A DNA stretch of 64,000 nt from NCBI GenBank assembly GCA_026874595.1, contig CM049317.1, forward strand, positions 21,958,882 through 22,022,881. The letters run 5' to 3'. Made by a program: the position numbers and the translations under genes. Positions 34,273 to 45,712 of the stretch are shown in pieces. Within the stretch, counting starts at the first letter, position 1; each line of letters opens with the position of its first letter. A model generated the notes under the pieces. It was not told where the DNA came from and did not search any database. It saw nothing but the letters and a program-made list of their open reading frames with translations. The stretch is from Sipunculus nudus. Taxonomy: Eukaryota > Annelida > Sipuncula > Golfingiida > Sipunculidae.

Positions 34273-36780
34273 GAATCTGATTTTTATTTATCTCCGTAAC
34301 AAAATGTATGCTGGTCACGACTACGTGATCTGTTTTTATTAGGTTCCGCAACAATATATATATGTGGGTGTGTGTGTGGATTCCAAACACAAAAATATAT
34401 CGATAAAGTAAATTATCCTTATAAATACATTTCATACCATCTTTTTGTATATACGGTAGGCGGCCATCACAATTCAATCGTCCTGATATTACTGAAACTG
34501 ACAGGCATGTTGGCCAGGAAATCTCCCTGTTTAATGACCTATTGTTAGGACACAGTTGATTTTTCAGCAACACTGAATATTTAGTTTTGGTAAAATTATG
34601 TACCAATATTTTTAATTTTATAACAATGCAAGTATTAAAGCCGGAAGAAATGGAGAATAAAAGTTTTCCATAATGCTTGACCAGGTCTCGCCGATTTGAC
34701 TGTTTTGGCTGCACTGCTGATATTCCTTCAAGAATGTTGGCCTCACAAGGACACATAAACCAAAGACGACCCCAGGGCTTGTGTTCGGAGGATGGGGGGT
34801 GGGAGGTTTACACGAGTGCGCTTGAAGGGATCATTTGACAAGTGACACACTGACAGGAGAGGGCTTTAGTCTTCAAAGATCAAGTGAAGTTGCTGTACCA
34901 TCCACCAATTAATAATGGTTCCTGGATAACTTTCAACTTTCAAAATAATTGCACAAATTTTAATTACCAGATCCTTGATTGATAGCAGTTTATATGTATA
35001 CATCAAAAAGGCATAGATATATAAATCAAGTAATATGAAAATTATATAGCTACATATTAATAAGGTTTATCTAGGGAAAGGCTTCAGTTCTTTCTGGATA
35101 CTCTATTTTAGAAATAAAGTGTTGTATGACCATTTTTATACTGTATCCTGAAATCAAATAAATTTCTGTCAGGAAAACAAAGCTTCTAAATTTTAAATGT
35201 ATTTTATTGCCAGGGTAACAGTGCCGTCACGTCATAACAATGTTGATAGTATGTCCTTAATTACAGCATGCAATTAACAGCAATATACCAGTATTTAATT
35301 TTCACAATAATTTCTGACTTTATATATTGCACATCCCTAGATATCTTAAAAAAATATTAAGGAAACGTGGTTACACTTTCTTGTGAGAAGCTTAGGCTAA
35401 ATTAACACGAATCTCCTATAAACAGCATGGAGGCACTCTTACCTAAAAATGTTGATGTCAGTTTGACGTCAATTTGACATCAATTTGTTGTCTAAAACTT
35501 GACATCGATTTTATGTCAAATGAACATCAATAATATTGACCCAAAAATGTATATATATTTAATTTCCTTTTAAAACTGATTCGCTAATTTCCTTATTCTA
35601 CTTCTAGAGTAAATACAATCAAAGAAAATCTGAAATGACATTGTTTAACATTTTGATCAAATTTCAACCAATATTTGACGTCAAATTTACGTCATGGTGC
35701 CCACTGGGAAGTAAAAGGGCTTTTATTTTCAAATATACATTATGTGTGTATTTTTTGTGTGTATGTACATACCTTTATATATGTATAGAAAACATTGATT
35801 TCTGCTGCATGGGGAAAGTAAAAATGTCATATTACAAGTGCTGCTATAGTTGCTCCTTACTACCACTTGGAGGTTACGTCTGTGACATTTTAACTGAGCT
35901 GATTTATGAAACAGCTGTAGAGCAGACTTGGTAAGTGTGAGCTGTCACCAAACAACTGATACATTGCACCTACAGGTCACTTTCATGAGTATACAATGAG
36001 AAGCAGAGCAGGCATCAGTGATGTATGGTAAGGTTTAGGGGGACTGCCTGCATGGATGTATTATAAGTGCATCAAAATGTGTTATGTTTTCCTTTGGGAT
36101 TTTTTATCTTATTGCGTTGCCTGAATTTTCCCTAGTGTTTGCCCAGATCTCAGGATTGGGGGATGCTTCCCAAACTGGTTCGCCCATGAAAATTACAGCC
36201 CATAATCTGCGATACAGCAGATTATTCAGTCATAGCGTAACACCGCCATAGCGAAATATATGTGCACATTTATAACGGCATACAGTCATTCTATACGCAG
36301 GTTAACTGATGAATCATACAGTTCTAAGTTTTTTTCAACTAATGCCATGAAGTGGCTGTTACACAGCTTTTGTTTGAATGGTAACACTAAATCAGGGCGG
36401 CATCCATATTTTTTAGTTTACTTCATACGTCATCGCCATTTACAATCACGTGATTTATATAAATCAACATGAGGACGAGGAAATCGTGCTGTTTAGACGA
36501 ACTAAACCAAGTCGACCGCCAAGCTCGGTTCCAGAAAAAGATAAAGCCTTACTATGGCAATAGTTAATTATATATGGCCTATTTGTCATGCTATACTGAG
36601 AAAAAGCAGTAGTCGTTTGTTCGTCAAGGTGACTCTCACAACTGGCATATGGCCTGAATCCAAATGAGGGATATTCTGTTTTTCTGAATAACCTTGTTGT
36701 AGGGATCCTAGAGTTATAAATATAAACCAGGAAGATTCTGACTGGTCATGGATATCACGCAGTAAGAATCGGCACGCGAT
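34273..36780. other. Non-coding interval with the second TTGACGTCAA patch
   Basis: The 35445-35700 patch repeats TTGACGTCAA, TTGACATCAA and related words, and ends near GGTGCCCACTGGGAAG. Apart from that I see no gene or RNA. A 162-residue open frame at 34268-34756 (-) has no recognisable domain and includes a low-complexity HTHTH run. Confidence 0.45.
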
Positions 36781-39334
36781 TCGATAAAGTCCATTACATA
36801 CTTGTCTAATAAGTAGTCATATACCGCAAATACCGATACGCAGATATACATGAATTGGATATTGTCTCAAATGGTCCGAAGGCGCGACGCAAGTACCCTT
36901 TAAATGTAAGCACCATTTTACCACTGACAGAGTAACGTGGCATTGACGGCAGTCGCTTAACTTATTTTCAAATCAGAATTATTAATTCTAAATAGGAGAA
37001 AATAAACGTTAAGTAACCTTGCTAGTTGTCATGACTATAAAGGTATAGTGTTCTATTTGCCGACTTAAGTGAGTTTCGTTAAACAAAATTTACTTTTTTC
37101 GAATATCCATACAGCTATTGTATATGTTTATTAATCAATATAGCTTTGTATGTATGTAAACAACAAGCAATATCGTTAAATGTAACTGTGTTTGAACAAA
37201 CAAAAATTCTCTGAATCGCTCAACTGGCAAGCAAGAAAATTTTACTCAAATAATTCTTTACAAATGGCAGATACAGCGGACATCTATCCCCATAGATTTT
37301 TCAAATTATTATAAAAAGACTTTCTCGTCAATGTGCATGCATACTTAGCGTAAAGTTGTCTGTCGTATTCGGTTCTAGTGTATGGCAAAAGATACAAGAC
37401 AGAGACCACGACATAAGTTTTACCTTTAAAAGAGTCTTACTTTTTTAAATTAAGACATAACAAATCGTGTATTCTGCATTGCGATATCAAAGAGTCGAAC
37501 ACATAATGCCAACCTTTGTCAACATATGTCGCTATTGTGATACAAAAGCTTATTGTGTTTACCTCTTGGGCAATACAACGTCTATTTTCGAATCGTCTCT
37601 CATGGTTTGAAGTTATACCTGCAAGGATATCTTATTGAATGAACTTTAAAAGGAAGACAATGTCGTATGTTATTTCTCTCTAATACAATTTAAACAAAAA
37701 GAAGATAAAGAATAATGTTATTAAGGAGAACCCTTTACGACCATTTTTATTGATAGAATAATTGGCCGCGAAGGAGCTATAGTTGCAACACATTTGTGAG
37801 AAATGAAGTGATTTCCTCAAACCGACGGCTTCGTGTATATATATTTTTTTTTGGACGAGAACCTGGGCGAGGAATTTTTTCAGGCATCAATATATGATTC
37901 TGCGGAACACAGAAGGTCCCTTCGAATATATGTATATGTGTGTGTGTGTGAAGGTGTGTGTGTGTTACACCAAATCAGATTCTTTGTAATTGCCCATTTA
38001 ATGGAATGGGCTGAGGCATGCTTCAGTTTTTCAAACTCATTCACAACCATCCGAGTTATATGTGTAACTGCAAACTCGTTCGTAAAAAATGACAACAATA
38101 GGAATATTTGTGTTAGAACCACATAGTAAGTAAGACACCCATATACAAAATGATTGATCCTTAGGCATTGAGGTGTGACAAAAAGAGAATACTTTAGATT
38201 CGCTATTTATGATCGCTTGTCTATCTACAGCCCCGCCCTGAGTTTTCAATGTCGAGTCAAGGAGCTCCCTCTAGTGTCCAAATTTTCAAAAACTCATTTA
38301 AAGACTGCGCGCCGACTCTGTTCCATAAAGTTCCAACATGATCTTTGAGACTGCTGAAACTGTCAGATTTTTTACTTGCACTAGACCTTGATCATGGCTC
38401 GTAGTACAAATAAAAACTTTAAGTATAGAGCCTAGAAATGTGCATCTTTTGCACGATATCATGACTTTATTCATAATTATCACCAAATAATACGTAAAAA
38501 CATCCTGCCTGCACCGAACGGTGACCCGCTTCTTTGAGACTGGTCAAGCAAAATTGAAGTAGGTGTCTACTTTAAAACACATATTCGGCACTAATAAGCA
38601 ACGTTTATTGTTAAGAAAATAAAATGAATAAAACTTGACACCGCCAAAAAAATATAATAATGACTGGCATTTTTTTAAGTCAAGTTTGAATGCCGTCATG
38701 AGCTGAAATTCCCTACCAATCTTATGAGAATATTTTGAACAGCTGTATGCGAAGGGTGGTAATAAAAACATTTCTCAAGAAGGTTGCTCACGTCCGCCTT
38801 TCAACTTTAATTTCTTGCGAAAGTCACGCATTTTAAGACGTTTATAAAAATTAACAATAACTGGCTTGCACATAAAAGTTTGACATGTACACAAACAATT
38901 GAACATGTACAAAATATTTATTGTTCTAGCTGACAGAGTTTGTCTGAATTTCATATATTATGGATTTGCGAATAAAGGTGTCCTGCAGCGAAAGGTTTAA
39001 CATGAACATAGTGCTTATAATTTTATATAAAGTTGTAGGTTACAATGGGTCCTCTCCGTGATATATTTTTTTGAATAAACGTACCTTGTAACAGCTCCTG
39101 TTTGCTTTCAGGACTTTTAATTAAAACCACTTAAGTAGAGAAATCTTTTCTGTATCAGATCAAATGTGTTAGGGGTCTCATACATGTGCAAGCAAAACTA
39201 TTATTGTTTCGTTCAGAGTAGTTGCCCATTTCATGAAATGAGCAATTTTTCAATATGATTTCATATCTTTTGTTGTGCACTAATTAAATTAAAAAATACA
39301 TAGATCTCTAAAATTCTGTATTTTCCTATCTTTT
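36780..39334 (+). other. TLR2 upstream cassette, inverted relative to TLR1 and TLR3
   Basis: No gene is present. Successive blocks match, on the opposite strand, the region upstream of TLR3: 37735-37820 to 63890-63960; 37980-38040 to 63750-63800; 38120-38280 to 63520-63640; 38290-38420 to 63390-63480; 38530-38890 to 62830-63310; 39080-39240 to 60845-60990. Order is preserved. The absence of the 60998-62759 element here shows that it inserted after duplication or was absent from this copy. Confidence 0.65.
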
Positions 39335-39336
39335 AG
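39321..39336 (+). other. Putative 5'UTR splice acceptor of TLR2
   Basis: TTTTCCTATCTTTTAG with the AG at 39335-39336, 117 bases before the ATG at 39454. It matches the acceptor-like tract in the other TLR copies. Confidence 0.6.
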
Positions 39337-39453
39337 ATTCATACTGGACAAAAAGGTAACTTGTGAAGTGCAAAGGATTCTTGGGAGTTTTCAATATGGA
39401 CAAATGAGCCCTGCTGATTCCTGAAGCATTGTAAACAATCCAAGCCATTGAAC

Positions 39454-41630
39454 ATGAGTGTCGCCAAATGTTTGCTGTTGTTATCTCTACTACTATGTTT
39501 TTTCGTATCTGATCAGTTTGAATGCCCGGAAAACTGTGTATGTCAATCAGCAAACATTTTTGTAGCGGAAAAATGTTTAACCGCTTCCGAGTGTCTTTAT
39601 TTTACTGAATGCCCGGCAAACTGTTCATGCTTTCCACAAACATCAATTACGAAGGCCATTGGGTGTGTACATTACCTCACCGAAACAGAGTTTACCAATT
39701 TAAGACCGAGTCATATTGGAAATGTTTCATTTATGGCTTTTGTAAAATCTATTAACATGGAATTGTTTCAACAGTCCATCTGTAGTCCAACAATTATACG
39801 GTTGGTCCTCTTTAAAAATAAAATAAAGGCATTGCTTTACAAGAAAGGAATACAAGAACAGTGCTTGAGTAAACTGAATTATTTTTTGGCAGAGGACAAT
39901 GAAATAAGCAAATAGATCCAAATTATTTTAAGGATATGAATAACCTTCTCAAAGTTAACCTGAAGAGGAACCTACTCACCAGCTTAGATCCCAATACCTT
40001 CATCTGGCCGTCCCTGGCCCACTTGCAGGAGGTTGATCTGAGTGAGAACAAGTTAAAAGTGATTGATCTGTGGCCGCTGAAAATGCAAAACTTTAAACAT
40101 CAGGGAGTACAACAGTCAAGGACAGTGGTTAAGGTAAGCTCTAACCAAATCGAAACCGTTGTCAACACAGTGGATTTTAACCTGACTCAGGTAAATACAG
40201 AAAATCACATTGTTTTTGACCTGAGACATAACAAACTGCATTCCTTACGGGGACTTTTGACAGATCTACTTGAAAACCCTTTGGACATAATGAGAATGAG
40301 ACGTTTTGCATATATTCTTGATTCTAATGAATTTGACTGCGATTGTGACATGTGGCTTGTCTGGAAGTTGATCCGATATTTTAAGAACAGCTTTCCCCCA
40401 AGATGGATTGAAGTGAAATGCTTGAAACCTGATCGTCTCAACAATTCTGATATATACACTGTACAAGAGGAAGATTTTCAGTGTTCTGTGGACAACTGCA
40501 CGTATACTGCAGAATGCCAATGTGTGAAAACTCCTGCGAATAAGACATTACGGGTTGAATGTGTACATGGAAATCTTGATGGTTTGCCGGTAATTTCTTC
40601 TATCGCAGCTGAAAATATCACTTATTATGAATTATATGTCACCAACAGCCACTTAAACTCTTTGGATTTAAGGCCATACGACGGAAAGCTGTCTGTACTT
40701 GACATTTCATCAAACAATATAATAAGTTTTCCTTCAGACTTTCTCAAATATCTTAAGCAAACAAAATATATTCTGATGAGAAACAACAAACTCAAGACAC
40801 TACCAGGTTCTGTAAAAAATATGGACTTTAAAGACGTAGAAGAAATAACTCTAAGCGGTAACCCCTTCACCTGTGACTGCACCTCTCTTTGGCTGAAGGA
40901 ATGGATCCAGAAACACCGTGATAAAATAAGCGATTTAAATGAAGTGCGATGTGCGTTTCCAGAGTGGAACAGAGGCAAACTTATAAAAGAAGGAGATGAT
41001 TCAGATTTTGTATGTAGCAAGGTAGATATTGGAATGGCAGTTGGCTTACCCTTAGGGCTTCTTATTATCTCAATCTGTACTGCCGCAATGATTTGGTATT
41101 TTCGTGACTATATCAAAATGTTTCTGTTTAAACACTTTGGCTTGCGTATTAATTATGGCTACTTAGATGAAGAACGGGCTTACGATGTTTTCCTGTCCTA
41201 CAGCCGTCATGACGAGGAGTGGGTGGAACAGACTCTCGCAAATACACTTGAACAACATAATCCACCATTCAGAGTATGTCTTCATTATAAAGACTTTGTA
41301 CCAGGACTATCGATCGCAGAAAATATTAGCCGCGCAATTGAAGAAAGTCATTGTACCGTGATCGCTGTCTCTGCTAATTTCCTTCAGAGTTAATGGTGTC
41401 GCTATGAATTCCATATGGCTCAAAATGACGCAGTCACCAAAAGGTCAACGGTCATTATTATTCTCCTTGATCCAATAGCTCATCTTGACCTTGACCGTGA
41501 TTTAAGAATTTACCTCGAAACCAACACCTATCTAGCAAGAAATGATCCAAGGTTTTGGAACAAATTGTTAATGGCACTGCCGAAACCCTCCGGGAGGATG
41601 CGGGGCTTTCTTGAACTACAGCCCGTATAG
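39454..41630 (+). pseudogene. Toll-like receptor with one frameshift and one nonsense codon (TLR2)
   Basis: A near-complete TLR with the same plan as TLR1: signal peptide, LRRNT, LRRs, LRRCT-LRRNT, LRRs, LRRCT (CDCTSLWLKEW), transmembrane helix and TIR (YDVFLSYSRHDEEWV). The first ATG is 39454; an in-frame TTG lies just before it. Two lesions are seen. Near 39908-39909 one G is missing relative to TLR1 (AATAAGCAAATAG against AATAAGGCAAATAG), so a stop follows at 39913-39915. At 41391-41393 a TAA replaces the GAA of TLR1 in the motif LQSEWCRYEF. Frame and homology continue after both to FWNKLLMALP and the end. The N-terminus has an extra cysteine module absent from TLR1 (CPENCVC, then CPANCSC). 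The truncated products would lack the TIR domain or its C-terminal third. Recent pseudogene is the simplest reading; assembly error or polymorphism remain possible. Confidence 0.85.
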
Positions 41631-41931
41631 AAATTTATTTCGACAACAAACACGCATTTTTATTACAAAAAAAGGCCAGGGATACATTTAGTTATGCCAG
41701 CACTTCATATTAATAATATTTATGACAGCTATTGATCCATGGATAGACTATTCAGTGTTGTATCAGAGGAACCGAGCACAACTAGACTTTTATGTTTTCC
41801 ATGATATCCACAAACATATTTCCTAACATAAGAAGAAGGTAATCCATATATTTTGTGCACTGTTTCATCTGTTGAACATTCAAATGTCATTAACGGGTTT
41901 CCACATGCCATAAATACTATGTATACTATTA

Positions 41932-41949
41932 TTTATATATATATATATT

Positions 41950-42015
<66 letters not shown>
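41932..42015. repeat. (TA)n microsatellite
   Basis: TA dinucleotides with a few interruptions (tata-aat), about 84 bases. Confidence 0.95.
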
Positions 42016-42018
<3 letters not shown>

Positions 42019-43989
42019 ATTTCTTTGATCAGTTGCCTTGCATTAAATAGCCTCATGATTATTTTATAGCGGGGTCAAAGCAATGTCTAAGAAAAATAAA
42101 CGACGGCTTCAAATTGACGACGGGTCTCGTTGAGAAGCCAGATACCAGAAAAGCTTTCATGTTTGCCGTGTTTTATTATCCACAATAATCTGTATATTTA
42201 CAGCTCATATTGATCGGAGGAGATTGTTGTATGAATGTCTATTAGTGTGTGTTAATAAACAGTTCATTCCTCTTAAATCTTTCTTTTTACTTACATGTCA
42301 CGCCTATTTTTCCATACCGGCAGCCGATTTTCCAGAATCACCCATTTTCATTACATCCGATCATCGATCTAAGCAAATATGTCAACAGTGATTCGGCTAT
42401 CGCAACTATCATTGTCACACCAAATCGCGTACCTTGCTTTTTAGTGCGTTGAAATTTCATTTTGTCGAACTCGGTTAGCTCAAATTACTGTATGTGTCCC
42501 CGAAAAAAAAACCAGTTAAACACTAATTTAATTCTTTTTGTGTCGAACTCGAATGTGTCGAAAACGATGTGTCGAGGTATTTGATGCTCGCCAGCTAGTA
42601 TTTCTATCGCTTAAATTCGAATTCATGTTGCTTGAATGTTTGGATAACGATTGTACACGGCTCCTCAGTCTTGATTTGGGCATGATGACCACTTATACGT
42701 AATAAATATCGAAAGGCTCATACTCAACAAGCGCGAAGGCTCTGTCGCTCGACTCGAGGTCATGCTGGTATAATGATGGGATAACAGTTGTGCACGGTCC
42801 ATCAATCATACCCACGGTCATGGTGACTTATTACACATTTAATACCGATTAGGATCTTACTCATCAAGCGCAATGGTTTACACACTCGGTTTGTTGTTTA
42901 CCTGTTTGGCCAATTAGTCACTCATAATCATGCCTTTTCTACTCTCGGCGACATTTACCTAATCCTTTTATGGATGGTACTTCTATGTGCCATTTTATTA
43001 TTTATGAGTAAAATTTTTTATAAAATTTGTGTTGTTCTTTCCCACAAACATATGTGAGAACTATAAAATATAGGCCCTTTACATATGCAGTATTAATCGA
43101 AAATAATCAAAGATGAATATAATAAATGTCGGTTGTCTCGAACTCAGGTTGTGTCGAAGCTTCGTTTAGACGCCGGTCAAAGCCAGGTCAGGTCCCTTTG
43201 ACTCCGACACAACGAGGTTTTACTATATATATGAGGGAGGGGGATACGATTTCCCAGTGCTCTGTCCGGTCCAGGGGTTGTCTCTCCCGCCCCAACAACG
43301 GGCATGCTAGAGATGTTCCATGCTATAGTCCATTTCACCACCTGCTGTCCACCTGTTTTTTGTAGATGATTTACTTAAAAGTTTATATTTTTCAATATTT
43401 TCCAAGTAAACGAAATACGGAAGTGACAACCTAATATGGCAGTTAAGAATTTTACAATAAATCCCTTGTTCATGTTTTACAACATTTTAGTCTCTTTACC
43501 ATGATCTGGCAGATATTGTGTGTCCCTCCATAAGTAGGCATCTTTGTTTTAATGGTTATATTTTTTAGAGTGTTTACATGAGATCATCCAATCAGCAGCT
43601 GTCAGCTGAGGCTGTTTTTTGCATGTGACCAATGAACTTGACCGCCATAAGTGGGTCTGATATGTTGTAAAATATAGACTGATTTCTCATATTTTCAGAA
43701 AATTCTGTTACTCAAATATGGCATAAGGTAGGAATTTAATTACCCAGTTGAAAATTAGGTTCTGTAATCCTCTCCTCTACACTATAATTGTTTCCCTTGA
43801 AATATACCTAATAAAAATGTTCATAGCAAAAAACAGGTGGACATGAGGGGATGAAACGGACTATAGGCCGCCGTAAAGCAAAGGAAAAAATAAACATAAA
43901 CGTAAGTAACATAATACAGCTAAATTAAGAAAATTTATTATGAAAAAAATGTTGTAACAGATATAAACAAAATGACAAACGTAGTACTG

Positions 43990-44170
43990 ATAATAATAAT
44001 AATAATAATTATTATTATTATTATTATTATAAAACTGATGATGATAATAATAATAATAGAAATAATAATAATAATAATAGAAATAATTATAATAAAATTA
44101 ATACTAATATGAATAAAAATTATAATAATAATAAAAGTAATAATAATAAAAATAACAACAATATAACAAA
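43990..44170. repeat. (AAT)n / (ATT)n trinucleotide tract
   Basis: AAT repeats turn into ATT repeats at about 44010, making a perfect local palindrome, then continue as imperfect AAT/AAC repeats. Such a tract can fold into a hairpin. Confidence 0.9.
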
Positions 44171-44588
44171 AAGTGTACTATAAAGTTTAAACAAATAATT
44201 TAAAAGAGAGGTAAAGTAATTCAGCGTGCGCAAAAAATGAAAAAAGGAGTAATTCTTTTGATTTAAATATGAGTTATACATATTAAACATTCAAAAGACT
44301 AGGAGATAATATGTTGCGAAAATAATGCCAATGGTAAAGTAATCAGAAACTCGGTCAGAAATAATAATAATAGTAATAATAATGATTGTAGGTAAACTAA
44401 TAAATAGAAATAATACTGGGGAAGTAGGTGCAGGTTATAGGGTAAGGGAGAAAACTTAACATGGTAAAGATGAAAACAAATTGATAAAGTGGAAAAGAAA
44501 GAAGTGACAGAAACAAAGTAAAAATAAAATGGGAAGACAAAGATAGATAGATCACCAGTGGCTAGCAAGGATTATTTTTATGTAGAGA

Positions 44589-45045
44589 TTAATGCGTGTA
44601 GTGTGCCAGGAAACCTTCGACTTGATTGAGGCCATTTTGTATACAGTTGAATTTATTAATGAAATTTAATTCCCAAATTTGTCTTAACCTTGTGTCCATG
44701 AGATCTCCCTTTAGTATGTGTATCCTCATATGCTCCGCATTGTGTCCAGTTTGTGAGAATCGTGTGCCCACTGGAGTGAGTTTTTGATTAGAGGTAATAG
44801 TTGACTAGTTTCGCCGATGTATATGGCTTGCCGACATAAGATACATGTGATCAGGTTAACGGTTCCTTGCTAGTGCATGTAAATTTGCCATATATAGTGC
44901 ATGTTTTCCCCATTTATTAGAACATTATCGCCCTAGACAATAAGTGGGCACGTAAGGCAGCGTGGTCTCTTACATGAAAACGTACCATTTTGAATGTTTT
45001 TCGAGGTGATTTTGTATTTTGGTTGCGAAGATTTCTTGGTTGTTT
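44589..45045 (-). pseudogene. Penelope-like element endonuclease relic (GIY-YIG side)
   Basis: On the minus strand, frames give KRPRCLTCPLI, then TCILCRQAIYIGETSQ (the GIY-YIG-type YIGET motif), then GTRFSQTGHNAEHMRIHILK and GLNQVEGFLAHY at 44589-44771. These are the successive conserved parts of the C-terminal endonuclease of Penelope-like retroelements. Frames shift between them and stops occur, so it is dead. It abuts the reverse transcriptase piece on the opposite strand at about 45045-45051. Confidence 0.75.
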
Positions 45046-45050
45046 ATAGG

Positions 45051-45712
45051 CCAGCGATACTACACACTTTCTAAACAAACTTAACATGATCGATAATATT
45101 CCGGAAGATAGTATATTGGTAACTATGGACTTCGAAAGTTTATACAGTAATATACCTCACACGTATGGCCTTAAGGCATGCATGAAACTCCTCAATAATA
45201 ATAATAAACATAATAATATAACACCGGAAATCACCACTGATTTGGCTGAATTTATCCTCACACACAATTATTTTGAATTCGAAGAAAATATGTATCTCCA
45301 AGTAATGGGCACAGCTATGGGTATACGTATGGCACCACAATATGCTAATTGCTTTATGATAACCTTAGAGGAAGATTTCTTAGCAAATCAATCTCTTTAA
45401 CCACTTATTTATCTAAGATACATTGACGACATTTTTCTAATTTGGCACCACGGCGAAAATAAACTTTCAGATTTTCACAGTAAGTTTACCAGTCACCACC
45501 CTAACATAAATCTAAAACTTGAATATTCTACCAATACTAATAATTTTCTGGACACTACTATTAATCTAACCGACGGAAATATCCAGACTTCACTTTACCA
45601 TAAACCTACTGATCGCCACAACTATATACATCCTGCAGGCTCTCATCTACCCCATGTCGGCAAATCTATCATTTATAGTCGAACCCTAAGATACAACAGG
45701 ATATGCTGGTCA
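45051..45712 (+). pseudogene. Penelope-like element reverse transcriptase relic
   Basis: The plus frame contains LVTMDFESLYSNIPH, GTAMGIRMAPQYAN, then RYIDDIFLIWHHGE (catalytic YIDD), FLDTTINL and LYHKPTDRHNY. This is the typical motif series of Penelope-like RT, including the KPTD.H box. A TAA at 45398-45400 interrupts the frame just before the YIDD motif; homology continues in the same frame to about 45712. The thumb region and linker to the endonuclease are missing. The RT relates to the Penelope group, not to LINE or LTR types. Confidence 0.82.

Larger units (their letters stand above)
41640..44588. other. Non-coding interval with microsatellites and DNA-element remnants
   Basis: It contains a (TA)n array (41932-42015). 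A region at 42430-43230 has repeated GTGTCGAACTCG-like words and ends CGAGGTTTTACTATA, suggesting a decayed pogo/Tc-like element. An (AAT)n/(ATT)n tract, with an inversion of the repeat near 44010, spans 43990-44170. No gene is recognised. Confidence 0.45.

Noticed and set aside
34268-34756. 162-residue minus-strand frame
   Set aside because: It includes low-complexity repeat translation (HTHTH) and has no domain pattern.
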